Positions 34,253-42,587 of a DNA stretch of 42,774 nt are shown piece by piece. This DNA is from Euryarchaeota archaeon UBA102 (GTDB taxonomy: Archaea > Thermoplasmatota > Poseidoniia > MGIII > CG-Epi1): the NCBI GenBank assembly GCA_002509225.1, contig DAHL01000002.1, forward strand, positions 37,635 through 80,408, given 5' to 3'. Both the position numbers and the translations under genes were made by a program. The notes under the pieces were generated by a model, which did no database searches, was not told the origin of the DNA, and was given only the letters and a program-made list of their open reading frames with translations. The stretch's first letter is position 1; every line of letters starts with the position of its first letter.

Positions 34253-35715
34253 AAAAACGCTTAAGTCGTATACGTCAAAAAGTATCAACTAAAATATCAG
34301 AAACAAAAGATAAAGTTTCATCTATACGTACTGAATTAAAAAAAAGAGATAAAATAACAGCTAAAGCTTCTTGGCCTCGAATATTATCTTGGTGCTCATA
34401 TGATTTGGGTAACACCATCTTCTCGATGAATATCGTATCTCTATATCTCGGTATTTGGATAGTTAATGAATTAGGTGGGTTAGACAAACATTATGCCTAT
34501 GCCAATGCCATTTCCATGGCTCTTATTTTCATGAGTGCACCATTTCTGGGCGCTCTTTCTGATCAAGCTAAGAGACGTATGCCATTCCTAGTAGTCGCAA
34601 CAGTAATTTGCGTTACCTTTACTGCTCTAATAGGCCAATCTCCCAGTTTTTTAGAGAATATAATACAAAATTTATTCAATTCTTCTGATAATCTAACTCG
34701 AATTTATCTCGCTATGTTGTTCTTTATTATCGCCAATTATTTTTATCAAGCCGGTTTAATATTTTATGATTCTTTACTTCCTTCAATATCTACTGAATCT
34801 AATCGTGGAAGAGTAGGCGGTCTCGGCGTCGGTTTAGGTTATTTCGGTTCTCTTTTTGGAATAGGTTCTGGTATCTTGTTATTGGATCATATAGGATATA
34901 TGGGCATGTTCCAATTTTCTGCTCTTCTTTTCTTGATATTCGCTTTACCATGCTTTCTTTTTGTAAAGGAATCACATAAAACTTCTCAAATTGAAAAAGG
35001 TATGATTTCTGACGCCTTTCGAGAAGTTCTACATACAATAGAAAATGTAAAGAAGTTTCCAGGTTTGGGTAGATTTCTAATAGGGAGAATTTTTTACACG
35101 GACGCAATAAATACTTTAATTATTTTCATGTCTATATATGTTACCAATGAATTCGGTTTCACTACTGATACTACAATATGGTACAAAAATATACAATACT
35201 TTCTCTTAGTGGGAGTTCTATCTTCTATAGCAAGTGGGTTTTTGTGGGGCTATTTAGTCGACATTTTTGGACCAAAAAAGACCTTGAATTTAGTTTTATA
35301 TCTATGGTTTATCGATTTCATAGTTGTTATTGCATTAGCTTTATTCGATATACCATATGCAGATGTTATCATCTGGTCAGGAGCATTTCTAGCAGGCATC
35401 TCGGTCAGCGGATTATGGGTTGCTGATAGGCCATATATGCTTCTTTTGACTCCGCCTAAATTTGTAGGCCAATTCTATGGACTGTACAGTATGGTTGGCC
35501 GTTTTGCAGCTATAATTGGCCCTCTAATCTGGGGTATTATTGTTAATGAATTAAGTTGGGGTCGGCCAGCTGCAGTTGGTGCGTTATTTGTCTTTACTAT
35601 AATCGCCTATATCATTCTACAAGGTGTCGATGATACTCCACGCGATTGGCCTCCAGAAATGCAAGTAGATTACGTCGTAGAACCCCCAAGAGGAGCAATG
35701 GGCAGGTCACGTTAG
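34249..35715 (+). CDS. Second Atg22/UMF1-like MFS transporter
   Basis: 488 aa with twelve TM segments after a lysine-rich cytoplasmic N-terminus of about 40 residues. Core start ILSWCSYDLGNTIFSMNI parallels the previous protein, with DQAKRRMPFL and the GVGLGYFGSLFGIG loop in the first half. The start is TTG at 34249, overlapping the upstream TGA, with GGAG 8 nt before it. The pair is paralogous but strongly diverged and only the first has the large insert. A heteromeric or alternative-substrate pair is possible; not shown by sequence. Confidence 0.86.
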   Translation: MKKRLSRIRQKVSTKISETKDKVSSIRTELKKRDKITAKASWPRILSWCSYDLGNTIFSMNIVSLYLGIWIVNELGGLDKHYAYANAISMALIFMSAPFLGALSDQAKRRMPFLVVATVICVTFTALIGQSPSFLENIIQNLFNSSDNLTRIYLAMLFFIIANYFYQAGLIFYDSLLPSISTESNRGRVGGLGVGLGYFGSLFGIGSGILLLDHIGYMGMFQFSALLFLIFALPCFLFVKESHKTSQIEKGMISDAFREVLHTIENVKKFPGLGRFLIGRIFYTDAINTLIIFMSIYVTNEFGFTTDTTIWYKNIQYFLLVGVLSSIASGFLWGYLVDIFGPKKTLNLVLYLWFIDFIVVIALALFDIPYADVIIWSGAFLAGISVSGLWVADRPYMLLLTPPKFVGQFYGLYSMVGRFAAIIGPLIWGIIVNELSWGRPAAVGALFVFTIIAYIILQGVDDTPRDWPPEMQVDYVVEPPRGAMGRSR

Positions 35716-35728
35716 TTATTTTATCCGT
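35716..35728 (+). promoter_or_regulatory. TATA-like box for the acyl-CoA dehydrogenase gene
   Basis: tatTTTATCC-type AT-rich element in gttattttatcc, centred about 27 nt before the ATG at 35749, indicating a separate leaderless transcript after the transporter pair. Confidence 0.4.
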
Positions 35729-35748
35729 TCTTACTAGGTTATATTGTT

Positions 35749-36915
35749 ATGAAACGCATAATGGATTCTTATTTGGAAAAGCTAGTCGATGATGACAAAC
35801 TTCTTTTTTATCAATCAGTCTCTGATTTCGCTGAAGAAAATATAATGCCAAATTGGCTAGATTGGGAGAGAAATCACGAATTGATTCCAGACTCTGCTAT
35901 AGATCTTATGGGGGATATGGGTCTTTTCGGTACTACTATTTCTGAAGATTATGGTGGACAAGGAGGTTCTCAACTCGATTTGATATTGATGGGCTTAGCA
36001 TTAGGTTATCATGCTCAATCATTAGCCATAACGCCAGGTGCAGCTTCATCATTAGGGGCTAAACCAATTCAACTTTTCGGCTCCGATGAACAAAAAAATT
36101 CACATCTTCCAGATTTAGCCACAGGAAAAAGAATGTTCGTTTTCGGCCTTTCTGAACCGGGTAGAGGTAGTGATGCTGCCAATCCACAAGTTCACGCAAC
36201 AAAAGTTGAGGGTGGTTGGCAGATAAAGGGAGAAAAGTGTTGGTCCACTAATGCCAAATGGGCCAGTCATGTAGTTGTACACGCATTGACTGATGGCGGC
36301 ACTACCTGTTTTATTGTTCCAATGGATAGTCCAGGAGTCAATTATCAAGAAATGGCTGGTAAAGATTTATGGAAACAATCTTCTACGGGTTCTATAGCAT
36401 TCGACGGTGTAAAAGTTACAGATGATGATATTTTAGGTGAACTGAACAACGGTTTCAAGATAATGGTCCAAACACTTAATGGAGGCCGTCTTTTCATTGC
36501 ATCCATGTCTCTTGCATCTTTGGCCTTTGCATTAGACAAGTGCCGTTCATATGCCCAAGAAAGAGAACAATTCGATGGCCCCATTGGTCGTTTTCAACGA
36601 GTTCAAGATGTTATACTCGATATGGATATTGTTTTGGAACAAGGTCTGAATTGGCTCATTACATTAACAAATCAGTATGATTCCAACACTCTTACTAAGG
36701 AATCTGCTGCAAAAATAAAAATCGACTGTTCAAGAAAAGCTTCAGATCTACTTACCTTAGCAATGGAAATTTGCGGAGGTGTTGCAAGTTTAGATGAATT
36801 TGGCCTAACTCGGCACCATAGAGATCTTTTCGTATGCAGGGTAGGGGAGGGTAGTAATTTCGTTCTAAAATCATTGGCCACTCGTCCTTTAATGCCGGAT
36901 ATAACTTTACAATAA
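35749..36915 (+). CDS. Acyl-CoA dehydrogenase family protein
   Basis: 388 aa. FAD-dependent acyl-CoA dehydrogenase fold: N-terminal helical domain (VDDDKLLFYQSVSDFAEENI), FGTTISEDYGGQG segment, FAD-binding FGLSEPGRGSDAANPQ and KCWSTNAKWASHVVVH, then AYAQEREQFDGPIGRFQRVQDVILDM, CGGVASLDEFGLTRHHRD and the C-terminal VGEGSNFVLKSLATRPL, where the Glu in GEGSN is in the position of the usual catalytic base. It probably acts in fatty or amino acid oxidation; the chain length cannot be read. No other beta-oxidation gene is nearby. It is followed 2 nt later by the small zinc protein. Confidence 0.92.
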   Translation: MKRIMDSYLEKLVDDDKLLFYQSVSDFAEENIMPNWLDWERNHELIPDSAIDLMGDMGLFGTTISEDYGGQGGSQLDLILMGLALGYHAQSLAITPGAASSLGAKPIQLFGSDEQKNSHLPDLATGKRMFVFGLSEPGRGSDAANPQVHATKVEGGWQIKGEKCWSTNAKWASHVVVHALTDGGTTCFIVPMDSPGVNYQEMAGKDLWKQSSTGSIAFDGVKVTDDDILGELNNGFKIMVQTLNGGRLFIASMSLASLAFALDKCRSYAQEREQFDGPIGRFQRVQDVILDMDIVLEQGLNWLITLTNQYDSNTLTKESAAKIKIDCSRKASDLLTLAMEICGGVASLDEFGLTRHHRDLFVCRVGEGSNFVLKSLATRPLMPDITLQ

Positions 36916-36917
36916 CC

Positions 36918-37130
36918 ATGTCTACAAATACAGAAAAATCAAAACCATCTTGCGACGTAGTCGGCTGTTCTTCAGATGTAAAGAGATCCATTTCTTCTTC
37001 AAAAGTCAAAAGCACACTTTCTATAGATTTATCATCATCTAGTCGAAAAGCAAAACTTTGCAAAACTCATTATAAAGAATTCAAAAAAGCATCTAAAAAG
37101 GATAGAAAATTGGAGATGCTCGGTAGATGA
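36918..37130 (+). CDS. Small Zn-binding-like protein (CX4C...CX2H)
   Basis: 70 aa. Potential zinc ligands C12 and C17 (CDVVGC), C48 and H51 (LCKTH), separated by a serine-rich stretch of 30 residues, followed by a highly basic tail (KEFKKASKKDRKLEMLGR). Not recognised as a named family. The 3' end overlaps the permease start by 4 nt (ATGA), so they are translationally coupled, and the gene begins 2 nt after the acyl-CoA dehydrogenase. An RNA- or DNA-binding role is plausible from the basic tail but not shown. Confidence 0.72.
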   Translation: MSTNTEKSKPSCDVVGCSSDVKRSISSSKVKSTLSIDLSSSSRKAKLCKTHYKEFKKASKKDRKLEMLGR

Positions 37131-38614
37131 GAAGTGTTTATGCAATAGCTAAGGCTGATCTTTTATCATCTTGGAGGGGATTTTGCACTCAAACAATTCA
37201 ACGCCCTCTCTCACGCCTTCTTTTCTTAATAATATTACCAACTGTTGTTTTTTATTCAATTAAACTTATTAATTTTATAGAAAGGCAACCTGAAATGTTC
37301 GGTGATAGTTCGGATGGTTATGGTTCAATTATAGCTATCTCGTTTACCATTCTAGTTATTAGAAACGCAGGTCAAACCTATAGGAAAGCAATACGCTCCT
37401 CTTTAGTTGATACTTATCTATCACACCCTATCTCGTCCAGAAAAATCATTCTAGGTTTTTTAATTTCCTTATTATTTTCAAATCTTTCTCTTATCTTATT
37501 ATCTACAGTAACTATATTGGCTGTAATTAATTTTACAAATGAATCAATTTTCTTCCCTTCCGATTTTATAAATTTAATATTTCTTTCAACTATTTTCGCA
37601 CCGATTTTTGGTTTTCTATTGAGTATTTATAGTTCGATAACTCCCTTTTTTCGTAAATCATTATATCTGTTCGTAATAATTTTACCCTTATCTTCAACTA
37701 TTCTATTTTTAGATCAAGCACATACGGATCCTTCTTCATCTTTTAATCTGTTTTTACTTTCAAGTTCTACGGTTTCAATACTCCTCTTTCTTTCTGATAA
37801 ATTATACATTGACAGTATCTTATCACAGCAAATTTCAACCAGAGTTTCTAAACCAACACCACATATTTTTCGATTAGGTTGGCTCAATTATTTTTTAAAT
37901 AGAAAAACCTCAGCATTGGTACGTAAAGAAATAGTCAATTCTTTAAGAGAAAAAGATGCAGTCGGAGCTTACATTTCGACTATTTTTATAGGTTTATTCA
38001 TATTGTTTTGGGTCTATACAATAGGTAAACCTACTGAAGATTTAGGTGGTGAATCATTCTATCCAACTCTATTAGCTCTCGGCATTTACATTGGTGCATT
38101 GCTTCAATGCACACTTGTAGGTGCTTCATCAATAGGTATCGAAGGAAAACGACTTTGGATTTTAAAATCCCTTCCAATCGATTCTGTTTCCGTTCTAAAA
38201 GGCAAAGCAATCTCTATTGCTATTCTTTCATTGCCCGGTCTTCTTTTTATCTGGCTTTCCACTAGTTACTTCGCAAATTTTTCAGTAAAAGTCACACTTT
38301 TTTTTGGTGAAATGGTAATTTTAGCTATCCTAATCAATACTGGTTTAGGGATGTGGGCGGCAGGCGTCTTTGCAGATTTCGATTCTAATAATAGAGGTAA
38401 TCCAGATTTTTTAACTCAATTTTTACTTATGGGTACTTCAGCTTTTATCACCGGCATCTTAATGGCAATTTCAGGTGCTTTTCTCCAAGGAAATGTTAAT
38501 TTCGGTCTTATTATTGGAGCTTCAATGTGCTTTTTATCTTATTTAATTTATTATTTTGGAATACAAGGTGGGGCTTCAGCATATCGTTCTTTTTGGTCTG
38601 ATAAATATAGTTAA
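37127..38614 (+). CDS. ABC-2-like polytopic membrane protein
   Basis: 495 aa, about 12 hydrophobic segments with a cytoplasmic basic loop near the middle. The N-terminus (ADLLSSWRGFCTQTIQRPLSRLLF) and the segment VRKEIVNSLREKDAVGAYISTI, a recurring feature of ABC-2 permeases, plus SSIGIEGKRLWILKSLPIDSVSVLKGKAI in the second half, point to an ABC-2 type permease of the duplicated kind. No ATPase gene is adjacent; the ABC ATPase at 0.2-1.2 kb has its own permease. The start overlaps the small Zn protein gene. Confidence 0.72.
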   Translation: MRSVYAIAKADLLSSWRGFCTQTIQRPLSRLLFLIILPTVVFYSIKLINFIERQPEMFGDSSDGYGSIIAISFTILVIRNAGQTYRKAIRSSLVDTYLSHPISSRKIILGFLISLLFSNLSLILLSTVTILAVINFTNESIFFPSDFINLIFLSTIFAPIFGFLLSIYSSITPFFRKSLYLFVIILPLSSTILFLDQAHTDPSSSFNLFLLSSSTVSILLFLSDKLYIDSILSQQISTRVSKPTPHIFRLGWLNYFLNRKTSALVRKEIVNSLREKDAVGAYISTIFIGLFILFWVYTIGKPTEDLGGESFYPTLLALGIYIGALLQCTLVGASSIGIEGKRLWILKSLPIDSVSVLKGKAISIAILSLPGLLFIWLSTSYFANFSVKVTLFFGEMVILAILINTGLGMWAAGVFADFDSNNRGNPDFLTQFLLMGTSAFITGILMAISGAFLQGNVNFGLIIGASMCFLSYLIYYFGIQGGASAYRSFWSDKYS

Positions 38615-38652
38615 TCTAACCAGAAGACTCTAAATGGTTTATCTACTTACCA

Positions 38653-41600
38653 GTGTGCTTGTCAAACGAATCTTCTCCTACATCTGAAAATTATTTCACT
38701 TCGCTTTCCGAGAATGCTGATAAATGCTATACAGTTGCAAATAAAGCTAGAGAGAAGGGTTTCGATCCTGTAAATAAAACGGAGATTACAAAAGCAAGAG
38801 ATTTAGCTGAAAGAGTAGAAGCACAAGTAGGTCCAAAAGGCGTTTCTGAATTAATTCGTAATTCTCTAATTGAAGGTAGCAGGGAAATTTCAGCTTTAGA
38901 AATAGCTAAAGTACTAGCTAAAAAAATAAAAGAAACAGAAGATGTAAAAAGTGCCTTAGAACAAGCGGTAAGAACATCTCTTTCTATTTTAACAGAAGGT
39001 GTTTTAGTTGCTCCAACAGAAGGGCTAGTCAGGGTCGATATTTTAGATAATGAAGATGGCAGCCAGTGTGCTGCAATATACTATGCAGGACCTATCCGTG
39101 CAGCAGGAGGAACTGCACAAGCACTTTCTGTATTGATAGCGGACGTAGTTAGAAGAGAATTGGGTCTAAAATCATATATCCCAACTACATCTGAAATAGA
39201 AAGATACAAAGAAGAGATACCCCTTTACAAAAGAGCGGTAAATTTACAATATACTCCTTCTTCTGAAGAGATTGAAACAATAATCAAATCTTGTCCCGTT
39301 TGTATTACTGGTGAACCTACAGAAAGATTAGAAGTTGTCGGAAATCGAGACCTTCCTCGGGTTGAAACAAATAGAATAAGGGGCGGTGCTGCATTAGTTA
39401 TAGCTGAAGGTCTTTGTTTAAAGGCTAATAAAATCCTGAAGCACGTCGAAAGATTAAAAATTAAAGATTGGAATTTCTTAACTAATTACGCTGAAAAGAA
39501 AAAAGAGAGTCAAAAAGAATCAACAGGAGAACACAAATATCTAAGAGATGTTTTAGTAGGCAGACCAATTTTTTCCTTTCCGGATAAAGTAGGTTCATTT
39601 AGACTCAGATATGGTAAAACTAGATTAACAGGTTTAGCAGCGATTGGTCTTTCTCCAGTAACTATGAAAGTTTTGGATTCTTTTCCAGCTATCGGAACTC
39701 AATTGAAAACTCAACTTCCGGGTAAAGCTGCATCAATAACACCATGCGATTCTATAGAAGGTCCTTCTGTAGTTTTACATGATGGTACCTTTTTACGTTT
39801 AGATGATATGTCTAATGTTGAAGACTACCTTCCTAAAATAAAAAAAATTATAGATTTAGGTGAAATCCTAATCTCTCCAGGTGAATTTTTAGAAAATAAT
39901 CACAATTTAAAACCAGGAGCTTGGTGTCATGAATGGTGGCAATTAGAAGCAAATTCATCAGAGGTTAATCCGAACAAAATATCTTTTGAAGATGCACTCT
40001 CAATCAGTCAAAAATCTGGTGCAGCATTGCATCCTACATATACATTTTTTTGGAATGATTTAGAACTTTCTGAAATATTAGAACTTAGAAAAATATTACA
40101 ATCTTCTTCATTTGAAAATGAAATTCTAAAAGTCCCACTTTCTGCTAAATCAATGTTAGAATGTTTAGGTGTTTTTCACACTGTTCATTCAGATGTTTTA
40201 CATATAGAAAAATTCGCTACATCACTTTTACATTCTTTAGCATTGAATGTTATTGGAACCGATATTATCAGTTCAAAAGAACCGAACAATTCAACAAATC
40301 AACTCAGTCTAATCGAATATTTTTCAGATCTAAAAATTAAAAATCGAGCTCCCACGAGGCTCGGTTCTAGTATGGGGAGGCCTGAAAAAGCTAATGAACG
40401 AAGAATGAGTCCACCACCGCATTCTTTATTTCCAATTGGAAAGAGCGGAGGCCCTCAGCGTCTCATAAACACCTCTTTAGAAAAATTACAAAATGGAGAA
40501 GTAAAATTAGAAATTGAATCAAGAACCTGTTCTGTGTGTAATGAAGATACAGTCTCAACTCGTCATTGTAATGAACCAACTCTTTTGAAAGAGAGGGCCA
40601 GTTCACGTCTGGTAAATTTAAAATCATTAGTCAATTCATCTAAAGAACATCTTAAAATGTATCAAATTCCACCAACTAAATGTGTTGAGGGGTTGACATC
40701 TGCTACTAAGACGCCAGAATTATTAGAAAAAGGAATTCTTCGTGCTAAATATGATTTAAGAGTTTACAAAGATGGAACATTAAGATATGATATGATGAAT
40801 CTACCTCTGACTCATTTTTATCCTTCTGAAATAGGTCTTTCTATAGAGAAAGCTAATGAGTTAGGTTACACTCAAGATTACTTAGGCAACAATTTAGTTT
40901 CCCCAGATCAGTTAGTAACTTTACAGATTCAAGATGTAATTTTTTCACGTAAATCTTCGTCATGGTTATTGAATGTCGCTCGTTTTGTAGATGACGAACT
41001 CGAAAAAATTTACGGCTTAGAAAAATTTTACAATATCGAACCAGGTCAAAATGCAAAATCTAGTGATATGATAGGTAGTCTTATGATTGGTCTAAGTCCG
41101 CATACTTCAGCAGGCGTTCTTTCTCGATTGATTGGTTTTACAGATGCAAATGCACAATACAGCCATCCATTCTTTCATGCTGCTAAAAGAAGAAATTGTG
41201 ATGGCGATGAAGACTGTTTCATGCTACTCTTAGATGGTCTTTTAAATTATTCAGAAAAATTCTTGCCAAGTAGACGTGGAGGTACTATGGATACGCCACG
41301 AGTCTTAACTACACGCATAAATCCAAAGGAGATTGATAGCGAGGCTCACAATATCGATTTAGAATCTCAATATCCTTTATCTTTTTATCATAATGCCGAA
41401 TTAGAAAAGTCTCCAAAAGAAATAGCTAAAGATTTGCAATTCGTTTCTAACCATTTAGAAGAGAATAAAGAATATCCATTCCTCTTCACTCATCAAACTT
41501 CAGACATAAATGCAGGTCCAAAAGCATCTACATATGTAGATTTAGGTTCTATGCAAGAAAAATCGGATGCATCATTACATTTAGTGAGTAAAATACGAGC

Positions 41601-41949
41601 TTCTGATGCTTCATATTTAGCTACACACACAGTCAAGAAACATCTGCTTAGAGATTTAGTCGGTAACTTACGTTCTTTTTCCAGACAGAAAGTTCGTTGT
41701 AATAAATGTAATACAAAATACAGACGTCCACCTCTATCTAACAAATGTTCTAAGTGTGGTGGTAAAATTTTACTCAACGTTTCCCGCTCTTCAGTCTCTA
41801 AATATAGGGAAATGGTTTCGGATATTTTGGTCAAATATCCAGATATGGATAAATTTACACAACAACGAGTTGAATTGGCATTAAGTTCAATAAACACCAC
41901 TCTTGAAAATGATGAAACAACTCAAACTAACTTGGGTGAGTTTTTTTGA
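38653..41949 (+). CDS. polC: DNA polymerase D large subunit DP2 (PolD catalytic subunit)
   Basis: 1098 aa, no intein. Archaea-specific replicative polymerase subunit. Recognised blocks: AIYYAGPIRAAGGTAQALS, IPTTSEIERYKEEIPLYKRAV, RIRGGAALVIAEGLCLKANK, RPIFSFPDKVGSFRLRYGKTR, TRLGSSMGRPEKANERRM, a first zinc site (RTCSVCNEDT...RHC), KYDLRVYKDGTLRYDM, and the catalytic RRNCDGDED with D850 and D852 (the two active-site Asp of Pyrococcus DP2). A second zinc module lies at KVRCNKCNTKYRRPPL with CSKCGG. The last eight residues QTNLGEFF form a full PCNA-interacting box. Start GTG at 38653. DP1 (polB small subunit) is not in the window. The biotin-ligase start overlaps its stop. Confidence 0.96.
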   Translation: MCLSNESSPTSENYFTSLSENADKCYTVANKAREKGFDPVNKTEITKARDLAERVEAQVGPKGVSELIRNSLIEGSREISALEIAKVLAKKIKETEDVKSALEQAVRTSLSILTEGVLVAPTEGLVRVDILDNEDGSQCAAIYYAGPIRAAGGTAQALSVLIADVVRRELGLKSYIPTTSEIERYKEEIPLYKRAVNLQYTPSSEEIETIIKSCPVCITGEPTERLEVVGNRDLPRVETNRIRGGAALVIAEGLCLKANKILKHVERLKIKDWNFLTNYAEKKKESQKESTGEHKYLRDVLVGRPIFSFPDKVGSFRLRYGKTRLTGLAAIGLSPVTMKVLDSFPAIGTQLKTQLPGKAASITPCDSIEGPSVVLHDGTFLRLDDMSNVEDYLPKIKKIIDLGEILISPGEFLENNHNLKPGAWCHEWWQLEANSSEVNPNKISFEDALSISQKSGAALHPTYTFFWNDLELSEILELRKILQSSSFENEILKVPLSAKSMLECLGVFHTVHSDVLHIEKFATSLLHSLALNVIGTDIISSKEPNNSTNQLSLIEYFSDLKIKNRAPTRLGSSMGRPEKANERRMSPPPHSLFPIGKSGGPQRLINTSLEKLQNGEVKLEIESRTCSVCNEDTVSTRHCNEPTLLKERASSRLVNLKSLVNSSKEHLKMYQIPPTKCVEGLTSATKTPELLEKGILRAKYDLRVYKDGTLRYDMMNLPLTHFYPSEIGLSIEKANELGYTQDYLGNNLVSPDQLVTLQIQDVIFSRKSSSWLLNVARFVDDELEKIYGLEKFYNIEPGQNAKSSDMIGSLMIGLSPHTSAGVLSRLIGFTDANAQYSHPFFHAAKRRNCDGDEDCFMLLLDGLLNYSEKFLPSRRGGTMDTPRVLTTRINPKEIDSEAHNIDLESQYPLSFYHNAELEKSPKEIAKDLQFVSNHLEENKEYPFLFTHQTSDINAGPKASTYVDLGSMQEKSDASLHLVSKIRASDASYLATHTVKKHLLRDLVGNLRSFSRQKVRCNKCNTKYRRPPLSNKCSKCGGKILLNVSRSSVSKYREMVSDILVKYPDMDKFTQQRVELALSSINTTLENDETTQTNLGEFF
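41935..41940 (+). promoter_or_regulatory. Shine-Dalgarno-like GGTGAG for birA inside the DP2 PCNA box
   Basis: GGTGAG lies 5 nt before the TTG at 41946. It is read in-frame as the Gly-Glu of the DP2 C-terminal LGEFF, so the same bases serve as the ribosome binding site of the next gene. Confidence 0.55.
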
Positions 41950-42587
41950 GACAGGTTTTTCAAGAAATTCCTTCAACCAATGAAAGGCTAAGACTCCAAA
42001 ATCCAAATCTATGGGATTCGATTATCGCTTTCGAACAACATCAAGGTAGAGGTAGGAGAGGTAACACTTGGGTTTCTCCAAAAGGTGGTTTTTATTTTTC
42101 AATCTGTTCTCCTCAACACAAATTACTTCCACTCATAGCAGGGCTATCATCCAAACTATCTCTCGAATTCTTTCATCAATTCAACGTCTCTCTAAAGTGG
42201 CCTAACGACCTGATCTTAGATGGAAAAAAATTAGGTGGAATACTCTGTGAGTCTCACAATGATTTTGCAATAGTGGGTGTGGGTATCAATATCGAAAAAA
42301 CACCAGACGTCTCTTCTTCAATTTCTCTTAATGATGTGGACGCCAGTATCAATCTTTTAGATCTAGCTGATAAATTTGAAAACATTCTTCAGCGCGAATT
42401 AATGAATTTTGATTCAAATGATTTTTTTATCAGTTATAGAAAAGCGGAAATCCTTCTCGGTATGAATGTCAGGTGGAATAATTCTGAAGGTCTCGTTATA
42501 GATATTACTGAAAATGGTGAACTGATGGTTGAAGAAAATAATAATATTATTACATTAAATGCTGAAGAGGTGCATCTTGAACATTGA
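41946..42587 (+). CDS. birA: Biotin-protein ligase (biotin-[acetyl-CoA carboxylase] ligase), minimal class
   Basis: 213 aa. Attaches biotin to carboxylase or other biotin proteins. Visible motifs: STNERL (start of the catalytic domain), GRGRRGNTWVSP (ATP/biotin-binding GRGRxGxxW), KWPNDLILDGKKLGGIL (KWPND). There is no N-terminal DNA-binding domain, so it is a ligase only, not a repressor. Start TTG at 41946 overlaps the DP2 TGA. SD GGTGAG 5 nt upstream. The short C-terminal domain (VRWNNSEGLVIDITENGEL) is the usual SH3-like cap. No biotin carboxylase gene is in the window. Confidence 0.92.
   Translation: MRQVFQEIPSTNERLRLQNPNLWDSIIAFEQHQGRGRRGNTWVSPKGGFYFSICSPQHKLLPLIAGLSSKLSLEFFHQFNVSLKWPNDLILDGKKLGGILCESHNDFAIVGVGINIEKTPDVSSSISLNDVDASINLLDLADKFENILQRELMNFDSNDFFISYRKAEILLGMNVRWNNSEGLVIDITENGELMVEENNNIITLNAEEVHLEH

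Noticed and set aside
36752..37063. Minus-strand frame of about 100 codons over the acyl-CoA dehydrogenase end and the small Zn gene
   Set aside because: Opposite to a clear dehydrogenase C-terminus and a small gene with Zn ligands and 4-nt coupling; no domain.
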